Assembly (NCBI GenBank): GCA_963573385.1
Contig: CAUYLG010066214.1
Coordinates: forward strand, 1 to 64,000
Length of the DNA: 64,000 bases
DNA from: Cacajao melanocephalus
Taxonomy: Eukaryota; Chordata; Mammalia; Primates; Pitheciidae
Reading direction: 5' to 3'
Part shown: one piece after another, positions 1 through 12,027 of the stretch
Position numbering within the stretch: position 1 is the first letter of the stretch
Layout: each line of letters opens with the position of its first letter
Notes under the pieces: model-generated
Told to the model about the DNA's origin: nothing
The model's database searches: none
Seen by the model: only the letters and a program-made list of their open reading frames with translations
Translations under genes and position numbers: made by a program

Positions 1-104
1 GCTCACAATAAAGCTGCTACTCTGGCATGTTACAGGCATCGCCAAGGTAGTCCTCCAGACCCCACTGTCTGTCTGTCTTCTCTTCCGCGCACTCTCTCCT
101 CCAG

Positions 105-267
105 GTTGTGAACATCTCCGAGTTGGGGCGAGGCCTCCCGCAGGCCGGGAGCCTCCTGGCAGACGTGCCGGTCCCCGACATCGACAGTGTCACCTCACAC
201 TGCGAAGCAGCTCCTCAAAACCTCTCAAGAAACAGATGCATTCTCAGTGGTGATTTGAGGAGTTCTT
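105..267 (+). other. Candidate exon of an unrecognised transcript (CpG-rich patch)
   Basis: A pyrimidine-rich stretch (positions 61-101) ends in CAG at 102-104, a plausible splice acceptor. A GTGAGT donor-like hexamer starts at 268. The 163-bp interval between them has no stop in the frame starting at 105 (54 codons), and it holds about eight CpG dinucleotides, mostly between 116 and 186, while the flanks are AT-rich. Read as protein it begins VVNISELGRG and runs to a TAG just past the donor. I do not recognise the peptide or a known repeat. It could be a coding or non-coding exon of a gene extending beyond the left edge, part of an old LTR (an AATAAA lies at 7-12), or chance. The splice signals are read by eye. 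Confidence 0.3.
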
Positions 268-273
268 GTGAGT

Positions 274-1620
274 AGGCTTTTAGCTATCCTTGACATGGTA
301 ACTTCATCATTTTTCATGAAGCTTGAAAAATACCGTCATCCTTGAAGATTCTTAGTAGGGTCTCTCACATCATGCTATTTCAAATCAATCATTATATATC
401 CTGGAAACAGCCCCTCCAGGAGGCTTTGAAGTAGTTTTGATTCAGTAGTAATATTTCTACTATAATACAGACTGATAATGCAGACCCTCCAACCTCTTGA
501 TGAACACTTTAAGTTGCTTTCTGATAATGCATGTAACACACAAAATATAAAAATAAACACAGATACACATATACACACACATGCCATATAAACTGTCTGC
601 CTTTGTGCTTGGCTTACTTAAATAATAGAGATGAGGAGAGTTTTTTGTTTTTTTCAACTAATTTCTTCAATGTCTACATTGTCCTGATTCACTGGATATT
701 CACTCTGTTATTTTACCTTGCCCACTGAAGCACCCCATGTGCTTTGTTTTTAGCTCCCTTTCTTATTAAAATGCAGTCTGAATTTATACATTGTTTTTCC
801 AGTTTACGAAGGAGAGAACTCATAAATGTTATGAGAAACCCTCTCAGAAAATAACTGCCAAATTCTTTTGATAATCAGATATCAAAGAGTTGGAGTTCTA
901 TCCTAACAAGAGAATAGATTATATGTATTCTATATGTACAATTATTGAACTTAATTAGAATAAAATGATGATCTGAGGCAATAAGAGGTCTTGAAATACC
1001 CCGATTCAAGGTAATGCTATAATTGTTCAGTGTACTTTGAAAGTCAAATATATTTTGAGTATGAGGGTCGTCTTAAAAGTGGTAATTTACATGTGGAACA
1101 TATTCCACTGCCTTCTCTGAAATGTAAAAGTAGAAAAGACAACAAAAATTTCAGAACCTAAAAGAGAAAAGACAAAAAGCCTATGCTTTGACTAGACCAG
1201 ACACACTAACCACTACGGAACAAGGGTTTTGCAGTGTAAATACCATCTGAAACATCAGAACTATCTATGTGCTGTATGCTAGTTGTGCATATTTAATTAT
1301 TCATGAGAAGAAAGTTTAGAAAAGCTATATTTTATTTCAACAAACACAACTGTTGAATGAGTTAATGAGGCTGTCATTGTTCCAGGTAATGGGGAGATAC
1401 TTACCCTCAAACAGGGGAAGAAATCGGCAAGCAACTAGACTCTGTAGGTTAGCGTTCAAGATTTTACACATGTGAATTTCCCTAATAGATCTCCAGTCTC
1501 AAGTGATTTCTTCACTTGGATCTATTGCATCAACCAAATTAGTCTACAAACAAGAAGACTTTTGCTTACATGGTGTTTGACTTCCAACTAGCAAATGGTA
1601 AGATGATAATATATATAATA
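274..1620. other. Unassigned AT-rich intergenic or intronic sequence
   Basis: I see no gene and no repeat family I can name. A short CA/TA-rich tract lies near 553-582. The small open frames on both strands have no recognisable motif. Confidence 0.5.
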
Positions 1621-3057
1621 AAATAAGATCAAGGGTCACTACCTGACCTCAAACTATGCTACAAGGCTACAGTAACCAAAACAGCATGGTACTGGTACCA
1701 AAACAGATATAGAGACCAATGGAACAGAACAGAGGCCTCATAAATAATGCCACACATCTACAACCATCAGATCTCTGGCAAACCTGAGAAAAACAAGCAA
1801 TGGGGAAAGGATTCCCTATTTCATAAATGGTGTTGGGAAACTGGCTAGCCATATGCAGAAAACTGAAACTGGATCCCTTCCTTACACCTTACACAAAAAT
1901 TAACTCAAGATGGATTAAAGAGTTAAAGGTAAGACCTAAAACCATAAATACCCTACAAGAAAACCTAGGCAATACCATTCAGGACATAGGCATGGGCAAA
2001 GACTTCATAACTAAAACACCAAAAGCAATGAAAACAAAAGCCAAAATTGACAAATGGGATCTAATTAACCTGAAGAGCTTCTACATAGCATAAGAAACTA
2101 TCATCAGAGTGAACACGCAACCTACAGAATGGGAGAAATTTTTTGCAATCTATCTTTCTGACAAGGGGCTAATATCCAGAATCTACAAAGAAAAACAAAT
2201 TTACAAGAAAAAAGCAAACAACCCCATCAAAAAGCGGGCCAAGGATACAAACAGACCCTTCTCAAAAGAAGACATTTATGCAACCAACAAACATATGAAA
2301 AAAAGCTCATCATTACTGGTCATTATTGAAATGCAAATCAAAACCACAATGAGATACCATCTCATGCCCAGTTAGAATGATGATCATTAAAAAGTCAGGA
2401 AACAACAGGTGCTGGAGAGGATGTGCAGAAACAGGAACACTTTTACACTGTTGGTGGGAGTACAAATTAGTTCAACCACTGTGGAACACAGTGTGGCAAT
2501 TTCTCAGAGATCTAGAACCATAATATCATTTGACCCAGCAATCCCATTACTGAGTGTATACCCAAAGGATTATAAATTATTCTACTAAAGAACACACACA
2601 CACATTTACTGCAGCACTATTCACAATAGCAAAGACTTGGAACCAACTCAAATGCCCAACAATGATAGACTGGATAAAGAAAATGAGGAACATATTCACC
2701 ATGGAATACTATGCAACAATAAAATGGATGAGTTCATGTCCTTTGCGGGGACATGGATGAAACTGAAAACCCTCATTCTCAGCAAACTAACACAGGAAGA
2801 GAGAACCAAACACCACATGTTCTCACTCATAAGTGGGAGCTGAACAATGAGAACACATGGACACAGGGAGGAGAACATCACACAATGGGGCCAGGCAGGG
2901 GCTGGGGAGCTAGGGGAGGGCTAACATTAGGAGAAATACCTAACGTAGATGACAGTTTGATGGGTGCAGCAAACCACCATGGCATGTATATACCTATGTA
3001 ACAAACCTGCACATTCTACAACTTACAGTATAATAAAAAGAATAAATAATATCAAGG
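1621..3057 (+). mobile_element. 5'-truncated L1 (L1PA-like) retrotransposon with target-site duplication
   Basis: This is the 3' end of a LINE-1 element, covering the C-terminal part of ORF2 (reverse transcriptase/endonuclease protein) and the 3' UTR. Recognisable ORF2 stretches are read at 1827-2090 (for example [13 protein letters not shown]) and again from 2109. They are separated by an in-frame TAA where the family has a lysine codon (near 2091), so the frame is dead. The 3' UTR has the usual G-rich segment (about 2885-2930) and ends in an A-rich AATAAA tail near 3032-3046. A 14-bp direct repeat flanks the element, AAATAAGATCAAGG at 1621-1634 and AAATAATATCAAGG at 3044-3057 (13/14 match), typical of target-primed reverse transcription. 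The 5' truncation removes ORF1 and most of ORF2, so it cannot move on its own. Confidence 0.93.
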
Positions 3058-3415
3058 ATACAGAATAATCAGTTCAGCCTCCAAATCTTCCCACATCACC
3101 TGTCCATCCTCATTAGACTTTTAGTACTCTGAGGTCAAAAGTTTCTTTTTATTTACCTTTGAATAAACACAGGGGTTGTGCAAGAGATCGTTATAAAATA
3201 AGTGAGGAAGTACTCAGTAATGAATATTGCTCCTTATAGTGATACCCTGAAAATGAAAAGAAATTGCTCACCTGGGAAGGCAAATGAATAGTACTTTAGC
3301 AGTGATAGTCAAAACTAGGATGTTTAATTATCCAGAATTATCCTAAATCCCTAGGATTAAGGTTAATAGCAGTTACTTTGCATATCTGCACAGAGGTAAA
3401 GAGCAATAATTCTTA
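3058..3415. other. Unassigned sequence
   Basis: AT-rich DNA between the L1 and a MIR. No gene or named repeat is seen. Confidence 0.5.
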
Positions 3416-3417
3416 AG

Positions 3418-3645
3418 ACAGCTGCCTGTATACAAAACTTGGCTCTATCACTTACTAGCTGGGCAAGCTTGGACAAATTTCTTACTCTTTCTGTGTTTCA
3501 GTTACTTTATCTGTAAAACGGGGTAACAACATATTACCTTCCTCATATAAGGAATTATGAGGTTTAAATTGGTAACATTTCTCAATTGCCTAAAATGGTA
3601 TGTAGGACATAGTAAACTTTATTTAAATTATGTTAAATAAATAAA
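3418..3645 (+). mobile_element. MIR SINE
   Basis: An old tRNA-derived SINE. The MIR core signature is visible: CTATCACTTACTAGCTGGGC at about 3446, the segment resembling 'cagtttcctcatctgtaaaatgggg' near 3498-3522, and the end resembling 'cacatagtaagc..caataaat' near 3606-3645. It is strongly diverged. Confidence 0.8.
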
Positions 3646-4219
3646 TATATCAGCATCTTCCAACCTGAGTCTTGAATAAACCTGTTCCCACACAATGCTC
3701 TATGCAATTACATATCAAACAGGTTTTAGGAATGTTGCATTTTCTGGAGAGTCATAATATAAATTTGTAAATCTAAAGTTTTGAAAGGTCATATAGCCAG
3801 AAATTCTTGTTTAAATGTAATTATGCCAACATTTCCCAAGTCTGTTTCCACACAGAACTCCTTTCCCCCTACCTAACAGATGTTACTACCCCACAGCCCT
3901 GGTTCCAGTTAATACAATTTGGGGAAGTTTTAACTGTGTACCTGTTACTGCATTGCTTTGTAATTATTTGTGTGTAATGTTACATACATATATATAATCT
4001 ATATATTTCAAGTCACAACGGGAATGAAGTTATAAACCGAGATTTTAATATCATTTGTATTTATTGCTCTACTGTTCTCTTTCTCTCTGTTTTGTCAGAA
4101 CTCCTATACAGGGTTTCACATAAAATACCAAGCATGCTGATTTCAATGGAATAGAAAATGTTATTTAAAACAACAAATCCAAGACCTGTGTTTTAAAGGG
4201 GTCTGTTTTAACTGCTACA
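3646..4219. other. Unassigned AT-rich sequence
   Basis: I see no gene. A short TA-rich run lies at 3985-4010. Confidence 0.45.
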
Positions 4220-4400
4220 ACAAAGGCTGTAGCCACACCCATAAAAAATGCTGCTTCAGGATAAATGCTTGAGGTGATGGATACCTCATTTACCCTGATG
4301 TGACTTTTATACATTATATGCCTGTAACAAAATATCTCATGTACACCGTAAATATATATACCTACTCTCTGCCCACAAAAATTAAACATTTTTAGAAGAA
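4220..4400 (+). mobile_element. L1M 3' UTR fragment
   Basis: The sequence GAGGTGATGGATACCTCATT followed by an 'acattatatgcctgtaacaaaatatctcatgtac'-type stretch and a run to ATTAAACATTTTT matches the 3' end of old mammalian L1M elements. Confidence 0.65.
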
Positions 4401-4652
4401 AAATTTTAAAATGCCCATTTAAGCAGAAAAAAGCTAAACAAAATGATACTATTACTGAAATACACGATAAAGAAAAATCTTTTGTCAAAACCTGGAAAAG
4501 TCTCCTTTCAATATCAAGGCCCTGAGGCTGACTTGGTCATCTCCAATATAATCTACCTTTGCATGGAAGAGAACCACCGACTGAAAAGAAGTTGGTGGAA
4601 GCTTCATCTTTCTCTCCTTTCTTTCCTACCATACAGTCTCAGCCTTGGCTTA

Positions 4653-4701
4653 TACAAAAAAAAAAAAGAAAAAAAAAAAAAACAAGAAAAAAACGAAAAA
4701 A
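4653..4701. repeat. A-rich low-complexity tract
   Basis: Almost pure A with scattered G and C over about 49 bp. It could be a decayed poly(A) tail, but I recognise no element ending here. The surrounding 4401-5050 holds nothing else I can name. Confidence 0.8.
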
Positions 4702-5049
4702 TGCAGGCAATTTGCTCTTACAGTATGGAGAATACTTCTGAAACATCCAGGAAATGTCTCTCATATCCTTCAGGGCAGCATCACCCAGAAGGGAATGAGC
4801 AGTAAGTTTGCCCCTTTCCACGTGCAGACTCCAATATGTACAGCAATTTAAACTATACTAAAAGCAGCATCACAAATCAAAGAAGATACATATTTAGAAA
4901 GAAAAGAGGTTTGAAAAACTAGCTATTCCACTTGAGGGAAAAATAAAAGTGGGGAGCCCCATTTTAAACTATACATCTGAAAATGTTACAAAACAGCCAA
5001 AGAGGCTGTCCATTACACCAGAGTGGTCAGAAACAAGGACTTATGTACC

Positions 5050-5165
5050 TGACAGACTTGTGATTGATTCCTGACTCCATCTCTTCCTAACTGTGTTGCC
5101 TTGGGCAAATGACATGAATTCTGGACCTTCGTCTTCTCAGGTAAAATGAACAGAATGGTATTTTT
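5050..5165 (+). mobile_element. MIR SINE fragment
   Basis: Residual MIR core: TTGGGCAAATGACATGAATT at about 5101 followed by a 'cttctcaggtaaaatgaacagaatgg' stretch, corresponding to the 'cctcatctgtaaaatggggat' part of MIR. It ends where an L1 piece begins. Confidence 0.6.
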
Positions 5166-5172
5166 CTCACTG

Positions 5173-5670
5173 GAATAAACCTAAGTGTCCATCAACAGAT
5201 GAATGGACAAAAAAAATGTCACGTATCCATATACAATGAAATATTATTATTACTTTAAAAAGTAGATCCTTTCATTTGCAACAACATGGATGGACCTGAA
5301 GGATATTATGCTAAGTGAAATAAGCCAGACACAGAAATAAAATTACTACATGATTTCTAATATCTAGAGCCTTAAAAAATATAATACACAGAAACAGTGA
5401 GTAGAACAGTGGTTACCAGGGGCAGGACACTGGGGGAAATGGGAAGATGTTGGTCAAAGAATACAAAGTTGCAATTATGTGTAATTAATGAATCTAGAGA
5501 TCTAATGTACAACATGAGGACTAATTTGCTGAGAGTAGATTTCAAGTGCTCTCACCAGAGGAAAAGGGTAACTAAGTGAGTAGATGAATATATTTGACTG
5601 TTATAATTTCACAATGTGTATCAAAACATTATACACCTAAATATCTTCAATTTAAAAAATCACATTTAAC
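5173..5670 (+). mobile_element. L1M fragment (ORF2 end and 3' UTR)
   Basis: It starts in the ORF2 stretch resembling 'aacctaagtgtccatcaacagatgaatgg', continues through the 'atggatggacctgaaggatattatgctaagtgaaataagccag' segment near 5286, and ends in the 'cacaatgtgtatcaaaacattatacacc' 3' UTR. It is much more diverged than the L1 at 1621. All frames are broken. Confidence 0.85.
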
Positions 5671-6778
5671 TTAAGTATATACAATTTCATTTGTCATCTA
5701 TACTTCAATGAAATCAGAAAATAAGTTTAAAATTTATGCTCTGCAAAAAAACACTGTCAAGAGGAAGAAAAGACAAACCACAGACTGAGGGAAAATATTG
5801 GTAAAAGGCATATTTGATTTAAAAAAACTGTTATTTAAAATATACAGATAACTCTTAAAACTCAGCAATAAGAAAATATAACCCCTAGTAAAAAAAAAAA
5901 TGGGCCTAACACCATAAAAGACCTATCACCAAGAAGATATAGGAGATGGTGAATAAGAATATCAAATGATGATCCACATCATATGTCATCAGGGCAATGC
6001 GAGTTAAAGCAACAATTAGATACTACTACACATCTACTAGAATGGCCAAAATCCAGAACACTGACAGCAAATGCAGCAAGGATGCAGAGTAAAAGGAACT
6101 CTTAGTCATTGCTGGTGGGAATCCAGTTTGGAAGAGTTTGGCAGTTTCTAATAATACTAAACACACTCTTAGCATGTCATCTAGCAATTACACTCCTTGG
6201 TATTTATCCAAAGGAGGTGAAAAGTTATGTCCACACAAAAACCTGCACATAACATTTGTAGAAACTTTATTCATAATTGCCAAAACTTGGAAGCAATCAA
6301 GATGTCCTTAAATAGGTGAATGGATAAACTATGGCACATCCCAAAAATGGAATACTTAGTGCTAAAAAGAAATGAGCTATCTGAAAAGATATGAAGGAAA
6401 TTTAAATGCATATTACTACGTGAAAGACGCCAATGTGAAAAGGTTACATACAGTATGATTCCAACTATGTGGTATTTTGGAAAAGGCAAAAGTTTGGAGA
6501 CTTTAAGAAGATCAGTGGTTGCCAGGGATTGGGAAAAGAAAGGCATAAATTGGCAGAGCACAGGTTATTCTCAGAGCAGTGAAACTGCATTGAATCATAC
6601 CATAATGGTAGGTAAATGGTTATTATACATTTGTCCAAACTCATAGGACATTTAACACCCAGAGTGAACCCTATGTAAACTATCACCTCTGAATGATAAT
6701 ATATGTATTCAGCAATTATAACAAATGCACCCATTCCAGTGGGCAATGTTAATCATGGTGGAGGCTATGCATATATGA

Positions 6779-7177
<399 letters not shown>

Positions 7178-7225
7178 ACTCTGAACCTAAAACTATTCTA
7201 AAAATTAAGTCTGTTAAAAAAAGAA

Positions 7226-7390
7226 ACCAAATAACCAATTGGAAAGTGCTCACTCCTTTTCTATTTTCTGAAAAAGATTGTGTAGAATTGATATTACTTC
7301 TTCTTTAAATATTTCATAGATTTCTCCATGAAACTATCTTAACTCTTGGAGCTATCTTTTCAGGAGTTTTTGTACTACAAACTCAATTGC
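7226..7390 (-). mobile_element. Antisense L1M ORF2 fragment
   Basis: The block 'cttttctattttctgaaaaagattgtgtagaattgatattacttctt' followed by 'atgaaactatcttaactcttggagc' is the reverse complement of a conserved reverse-transcriptase-region stretch of L1 ORF2. Confidence 0.65.
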
Positions 7391-7424
7391 ATAGAATAGA
7401 GAACAATAAAAATATGCCCAATAA

Positions 7425-8785
7425 ATTTTGACCCAGGTGCAAACACAGTTAAATGAAAGGAAGAGCTTTCTCAACAAATGGTGCTTGAGCAACTGGATAT
7501 CAATAGGCAAAAAGTAATTTTTTAAAAAAGAACTTTGAACTTAACCTACACATTTTACAAAAACTAACTCAAACAGATCATGGACTTAAATGTAAAATGT
7601 GTAACTATAAACCTCTTAGAAGAAAATATTTGGGATCTAGGGCTAGGCAGAATTCTTAGACTTGACACCAAAAGCACAATCCATAGAAGGAAAAAGTGAT
7701 AAACTGGGCATCATATAATTAAGACCATTTGCTGTATGAAAGACTCTGTTAGGAGCACAAAAAGACAAAGTACAGCCTGGGAAAAAAATATTTGCATATC
7801 ACTGCATAACTGACAAAGAACTGGTATCTAGAAAATTAAAGAACTCAAAACTCAACAGCAAAATATCCAAATAATCTCATGGTCAAAAGGACAAATGACA
7901 GCAAAATAAATTTTATCAAAGTAGATATACAGATGACAAATTAGCACATATAATAATGTTCAACATCATTAGCCATTATAGCAATGCAGATTAAAACACA
8001 ATGAATTATTGCTACACACCTATTACAACGGCTAAAAAATGGTGACAACGCAAAATTGTGGAGAACCTGGATCACTCATAGATTAGTGGTGGAATGTATA
8101 ATGGTACAATCACTATGGAAAACAAGTTGTTTTTTCTCTAACCAAACAAACAAACAAACAAACAAGTCTAAACATACAACTAACACACAAGCCAGCAATT
8201 TCACTGTTGGGCATTTATCCCAGAGAAATGACAAGCTATGTTGACATAAAAACCTGCACATGAATGTTATAGCACCTTTATTTGTAATAACCCCAAACTA
8301 GAAACAACCTAGATGTCTGTCCTTCAATAGGGAACACTTAAACAAACTGTGGTACAACCATACCATAAAATACATGTAAAAACCGAGATGAATCATCGGA
8401 AAATTATGCCAAATGAAAAAACTCAACCCCAAAAGCTTACCTATTGTTTGCTTTCATTTATATAACATTCTTGAAATGACAAATTTATAGAAATGGACAA
8501 CAGATTACTTGTTGCCAAGGGTAAAGGAGGGGATGCAGGTGGTAGGGAAATATGGTGGCTATACGAGGGCGACATTGGGATCTTCCTGATGAAAAACATG
8601 TTCTGTATCTAGATTCTGCCAAGGTCAATATCTTGGTTGAGATACTTAACTATCATTTCGTGATACTGTTTTATCTTTGTGGGCAACTGGGTAAAGGATA
8701 AGTAGGATCCCTCTGTATGATGTCATACAACTGCATGAGAATCTCCAATTATCCCAAAATAAAAAGCTCAATTAAAAAAAGTTAA
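7425..8785 (+). mobile_element. Old L1M fragment (ORF2 3' half and 3' UTR)
   Basis: Recognisable landmarks in order: TTTCTCAACAAATGGTGCTT near 7468, 'gacaccaaaagcacaatcca' near 7663, the 'gtagatatacagatgacaaattagcacat' block near 7921, 'caatttcactgttgggcatttatccc' near 8198, and an 'agggtaaaggaggggatgcagg' block near 8519. It ends in an A-rich stretch at about 8775. Frames are broken throughout. Confidence 0.8.
8143..8166. repeat. (CAAA)n short tandem repeat
   Basis: About six tandem CAAA units inside the old L1 fragment. Confidence 0.85.
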
Positions 8786-9960
8786 CTGAATGGCATATTT
8801 AACAATGACCCAATAACCTTTTCATTTGTGGCAAGTATAGCTCTTTAATATGCCAATGTTAACTTATCTTAAGACAACATTATCTTAGGAAATTAGCATT
8901 AGCCCTCAACTTACTTGAACTATTTTATAGTGCTTCTCATGAAAATATCAACTCGATTCATAGAAGCCTTTAAAAAGAAAATGCCTAATATCAGAGGAAA
9001 TGGAAGGGCTAAAAGCCCAATTAAATATTACATAATGCTCACAGAGGATTCTGGATTCAAAAGAAGATAACTATTTCAAACAGAAAAAAAGAAACATTTA
9101 AGAAGTAATGAAGAAATAACATGTGTAAATGATATGACATATTGGTGGCATTTTAAAAAACTGCTTGAGTAAAATGGGTATATCCTATTTCCAAATGCTT
9201 TAGGAACTTGAATATCTTTTTACTTAGAACATTTCTCCATGTTAACCTTGCTTAAAATATGTTAACATGCCCTAATTTCCACCTCCCTACTGTAATTGTC
9301 TCTCTCTTTATAAAAATACATGCAGACATATTTTAAAATATATCCACTATTTACATCTTCCAGTTTTCTGCTCATTCTTTTCAAGCTGATGATTCCTGTC
9401 TTCATAACTCAGTGCTTATTGAAACAGCACTCAAAAGAGATCAGTGACTTGCAAATCTTAACACCCGAGAGTTCTGAGAATCTTGTTTCTTGAGATTCTT
9501 TTCCTTTGGTTTCTCTGAGAGTGTACACTCCCGTCATTGTATTATACTTTCAACTTCTTTGTATCACTCACTAGACCTTCTTCCTTCTCCCCTCAATAGC
9601 AACAATAAGAACGGCATTTGTGAAGCAATATTTTTGTACACCTTATTTCATTTGTATTTAAGAAGTTATCATCACATTTTTTATGAGTGGACAAAGAGAC
9701 ACAGATAAGTAATCTGATCCAGAGTATAATCAAAGGCATATAAATCCTATTCCTCACTTCTTTTCTTGCTGTTATTTTTCATTAATCTCATCTACTTTTA
9801 TCAGTCTGGGTGTCACCTTTATGGAGATAGCTTTAAACTGTATTGACGATACACAGATAGTTTCCAAGTTCTGCATTCTTAACTGCCTGTTAGACAGCTT
9901 GGGACAAATGACCCAGATACAAAACTCATCAGGTCCGTAACTCACAGCATTGCCCACAGC
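8786..9960. other. Unassigned sequence
   Basis: AT-rich DNA. No gene, RNA gene or named repeat is seen. Confidence 0.45.
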
Positions 9961-9964
9961 AGTC

Positions 9965-10330
9965 AACAACTCTTAATGCTGCCATTTTTAATGCCCTGCC
10001 CATTTCTCTAGTCATCCAGATATGAAGCTTGAATGTTATCCACTTCCTCCTTCACATCAATTCCATTGTCAAATCTTACAGATTCCATGTCTTTCAACTT
10101 TGATTCTTTCTACCCACTCTCTCCTCTCTAGGGCTCTGTCATCCCTCCCTCAACTAGACCAGCGTGTAGCAGCTTAGCTGGTCTACTGGCCTCAGAACTC
10201 TTCCTAGTTACAGTCTATTCTTAAATGACTGTCAGGATAATATTCCTTATCTGTAGCCTTCTGCTTAAAAGTAATAGCTCCAACTGCTTAATCTCCTGCT
10301 GTCAGCTCCTTCTGCCAACTCATAATGTGC
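9965..10330 (+). mobile_element. L2 LINE fragment
   Basis: Diverged L2 3' region: a pyrimidine-rich stretch leads to 'ctagaccagcgtgtagcagcttagctggtctactggcctc', the equivalent of 'cctggactactgcaatagcctcctaactggtctccctgc', then 'cctgcttaa'-like and 'atagctcc'-like segments. Confidence 0.6.
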
Positions 10331-11388
10331 TTGATGTCAAAACTCAAAAGAAGACTCAAAGTGAGTCAAAAATATTTTTTAGAGTATTTTTACATGCGAT
10401 TATTTCAAGGGAGCCTACACTTCAGAAGAACTAGTCTTCCAGTATAAAGGACACAGCAGGTATTTAAAGACAAGAAACAACAACACAAGGCTAGCAGCTT
10501 AGAGTAGGCTGTGTGGGGGTGGGAACATCCACATGAATAGTTTGCTTGCAAGGGTCATCACAGATCTGCCGACATAAACATCACAAAAATGTCTGAGATG
10601 GAGTTTTCTTTAAAAACTTACCAACTAAAGGAAGGAGCCCAAGGTTTCATTTATTTGGGGGACTAGAAGTAGACAAAGTAGTCTTCCCTTTTTCTTTTTT
10701 TTTTTTGGTTTATTTCAGGATATGAAGTACTTTTTTTGTAAATGAAATTCATGGGTGCATACACACATGGTGATAGGGTGAGATATCAGCTTTGTTTTCT
10801 CATCTACTATATGGACCCCTTCTACCTTTCCATTATTTTTTTCCTTTTTAACTGGTAATTAGCTGGCTTACCATGTTCCAAAGAATCTTGTAGTACTTTC
10901 TTACTTCTATGTTGCTTTTGCCTCAAATACTTTAATTACCATCAACTGAAACACTTGCAGTTCCCTAAGATCTATATAAATTCTGTCTCAGCAACACTTT
11001 GCTGATACTACTTTTCTGAAACTAGTATTATTTTTCTTTAATAACACCTATGAATCTTATTTTTACTTTTTCTGAATGTATTTTACTTTGCAGAAGTGTG
11101 TATTATCATCTAATTGCCAAATTTTGTTTCCACTTATTTTATAATGGAATTCAATCCTACAGTCTGTCTATATCATTACACTTCTCTAAAATATATAGGC
11201 AAACACAAAAAAGAAGTGGGGAAAAATTAAGGTTTCATAAAATAAAATTAAATGTTAGTGCTGTATATGACTGGTGAAGGGAGAAAAATAGAATGGTTGT
11301 GGGTATACAAATGTCAAATGCATTTGTACCTGCCTTCAAGCAACTTACAAGAACTATAAGTGCTCAATAAAGGTTTAATAATAACAAA
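10331..11388. other. Unassigned sequence
   Basis: Nothing recognised apart from a T-run at 10697-10708. Confidence 0.45.
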
Positions 11389-11389
11389 T

Positions 11390-11565
11390 GCTGACATTTA
11401 CTGAATACCTACTATGTACCAGTCATGCCTTAAATAATTTAATTCTCAGAATCACTTATAGAATAGTAATCTAGACACAAAGTGGTAAAGGAGCAGGTTT
11501 ACATAGATAATACATAGTAGATACAAAATTAATAACTCTGGCCACCTGGTTCTGGAACTCTAACC
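11390..11565 (-). mobile_element. MIR SINE
   Basis: Reverse-complement MIR: ACATTTACTGAATACCTACT near 11394, 'atgtaccagtcatgccttaaataatttaattctcagaatcac', then a diverged core ending near 'ctggaactctaaccattaaataatactgc'. Confidence 0.75.
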
Positions 11566-11708
11566 ATTAAATAATACTGCAAGTTTGAATGAAATGAAAT
11601 TAGCACACATTTTGAACACACAAGCATATAAGCATTTAGTCTCTTCCCATTTTCTTCTATCTGGTTACCATGGTTACCTCTTCTACCTTCAGCTGAAGCC
11701 AAGATTTT

Positions 11709-12027
11709 ATTTGTACCAACTCTTTCTTTTTTGAGACAGAGTCTCACTCTGTTGCCAGGCTGGAGTGCAGTGGTGCAATCACTCGGCTCACTTCAATCTC
11801 TACCTCCCAGGTTCAAGCCATTCTCCTGCCTCAGCCTCCCAAGTAGCTGGGATTAAAGGTGTGTGTCACCACACCCAGCTAAGTTTTATATTTTTAGCAG
11901 AGACAGGGTTTCACCAAGTTGGCTGAGATGGTCTCGATCTCCTGACCTCGTGATTGGCCCGCCTCAGCCTCCTAAAGTGCTGGGATTACAGGTGTGAGCC
12001 ATCATGCCATTTGTACCAACTCTTTCT
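11709..12027 (-). mobile_element. Alu (AluS-like) with 19-bp perfect TSD
   Basis: Full-length minus-strand Alu at 11728-12008, flanked by the perfect 19-bp duplication ATTTGTACCAACTCTTTCT at 11709-11727 and 12009-12027. The T-tract at the left (11728-11733) is short, so the tail is eroded. Confidence 0.96.

Noticed and set aside
1827..2375. Two 88-codon plus-strand frames as genes
   Set aside because: They are pieces of L1 ORF2 split by a nonsense codon inside a 5'-truncated element.
4653..4701. Poly(A) tail of a processed pseudogene
   Set aside because: No recognisable cDNA-like sequence precedes it and no flanking duplication was found.
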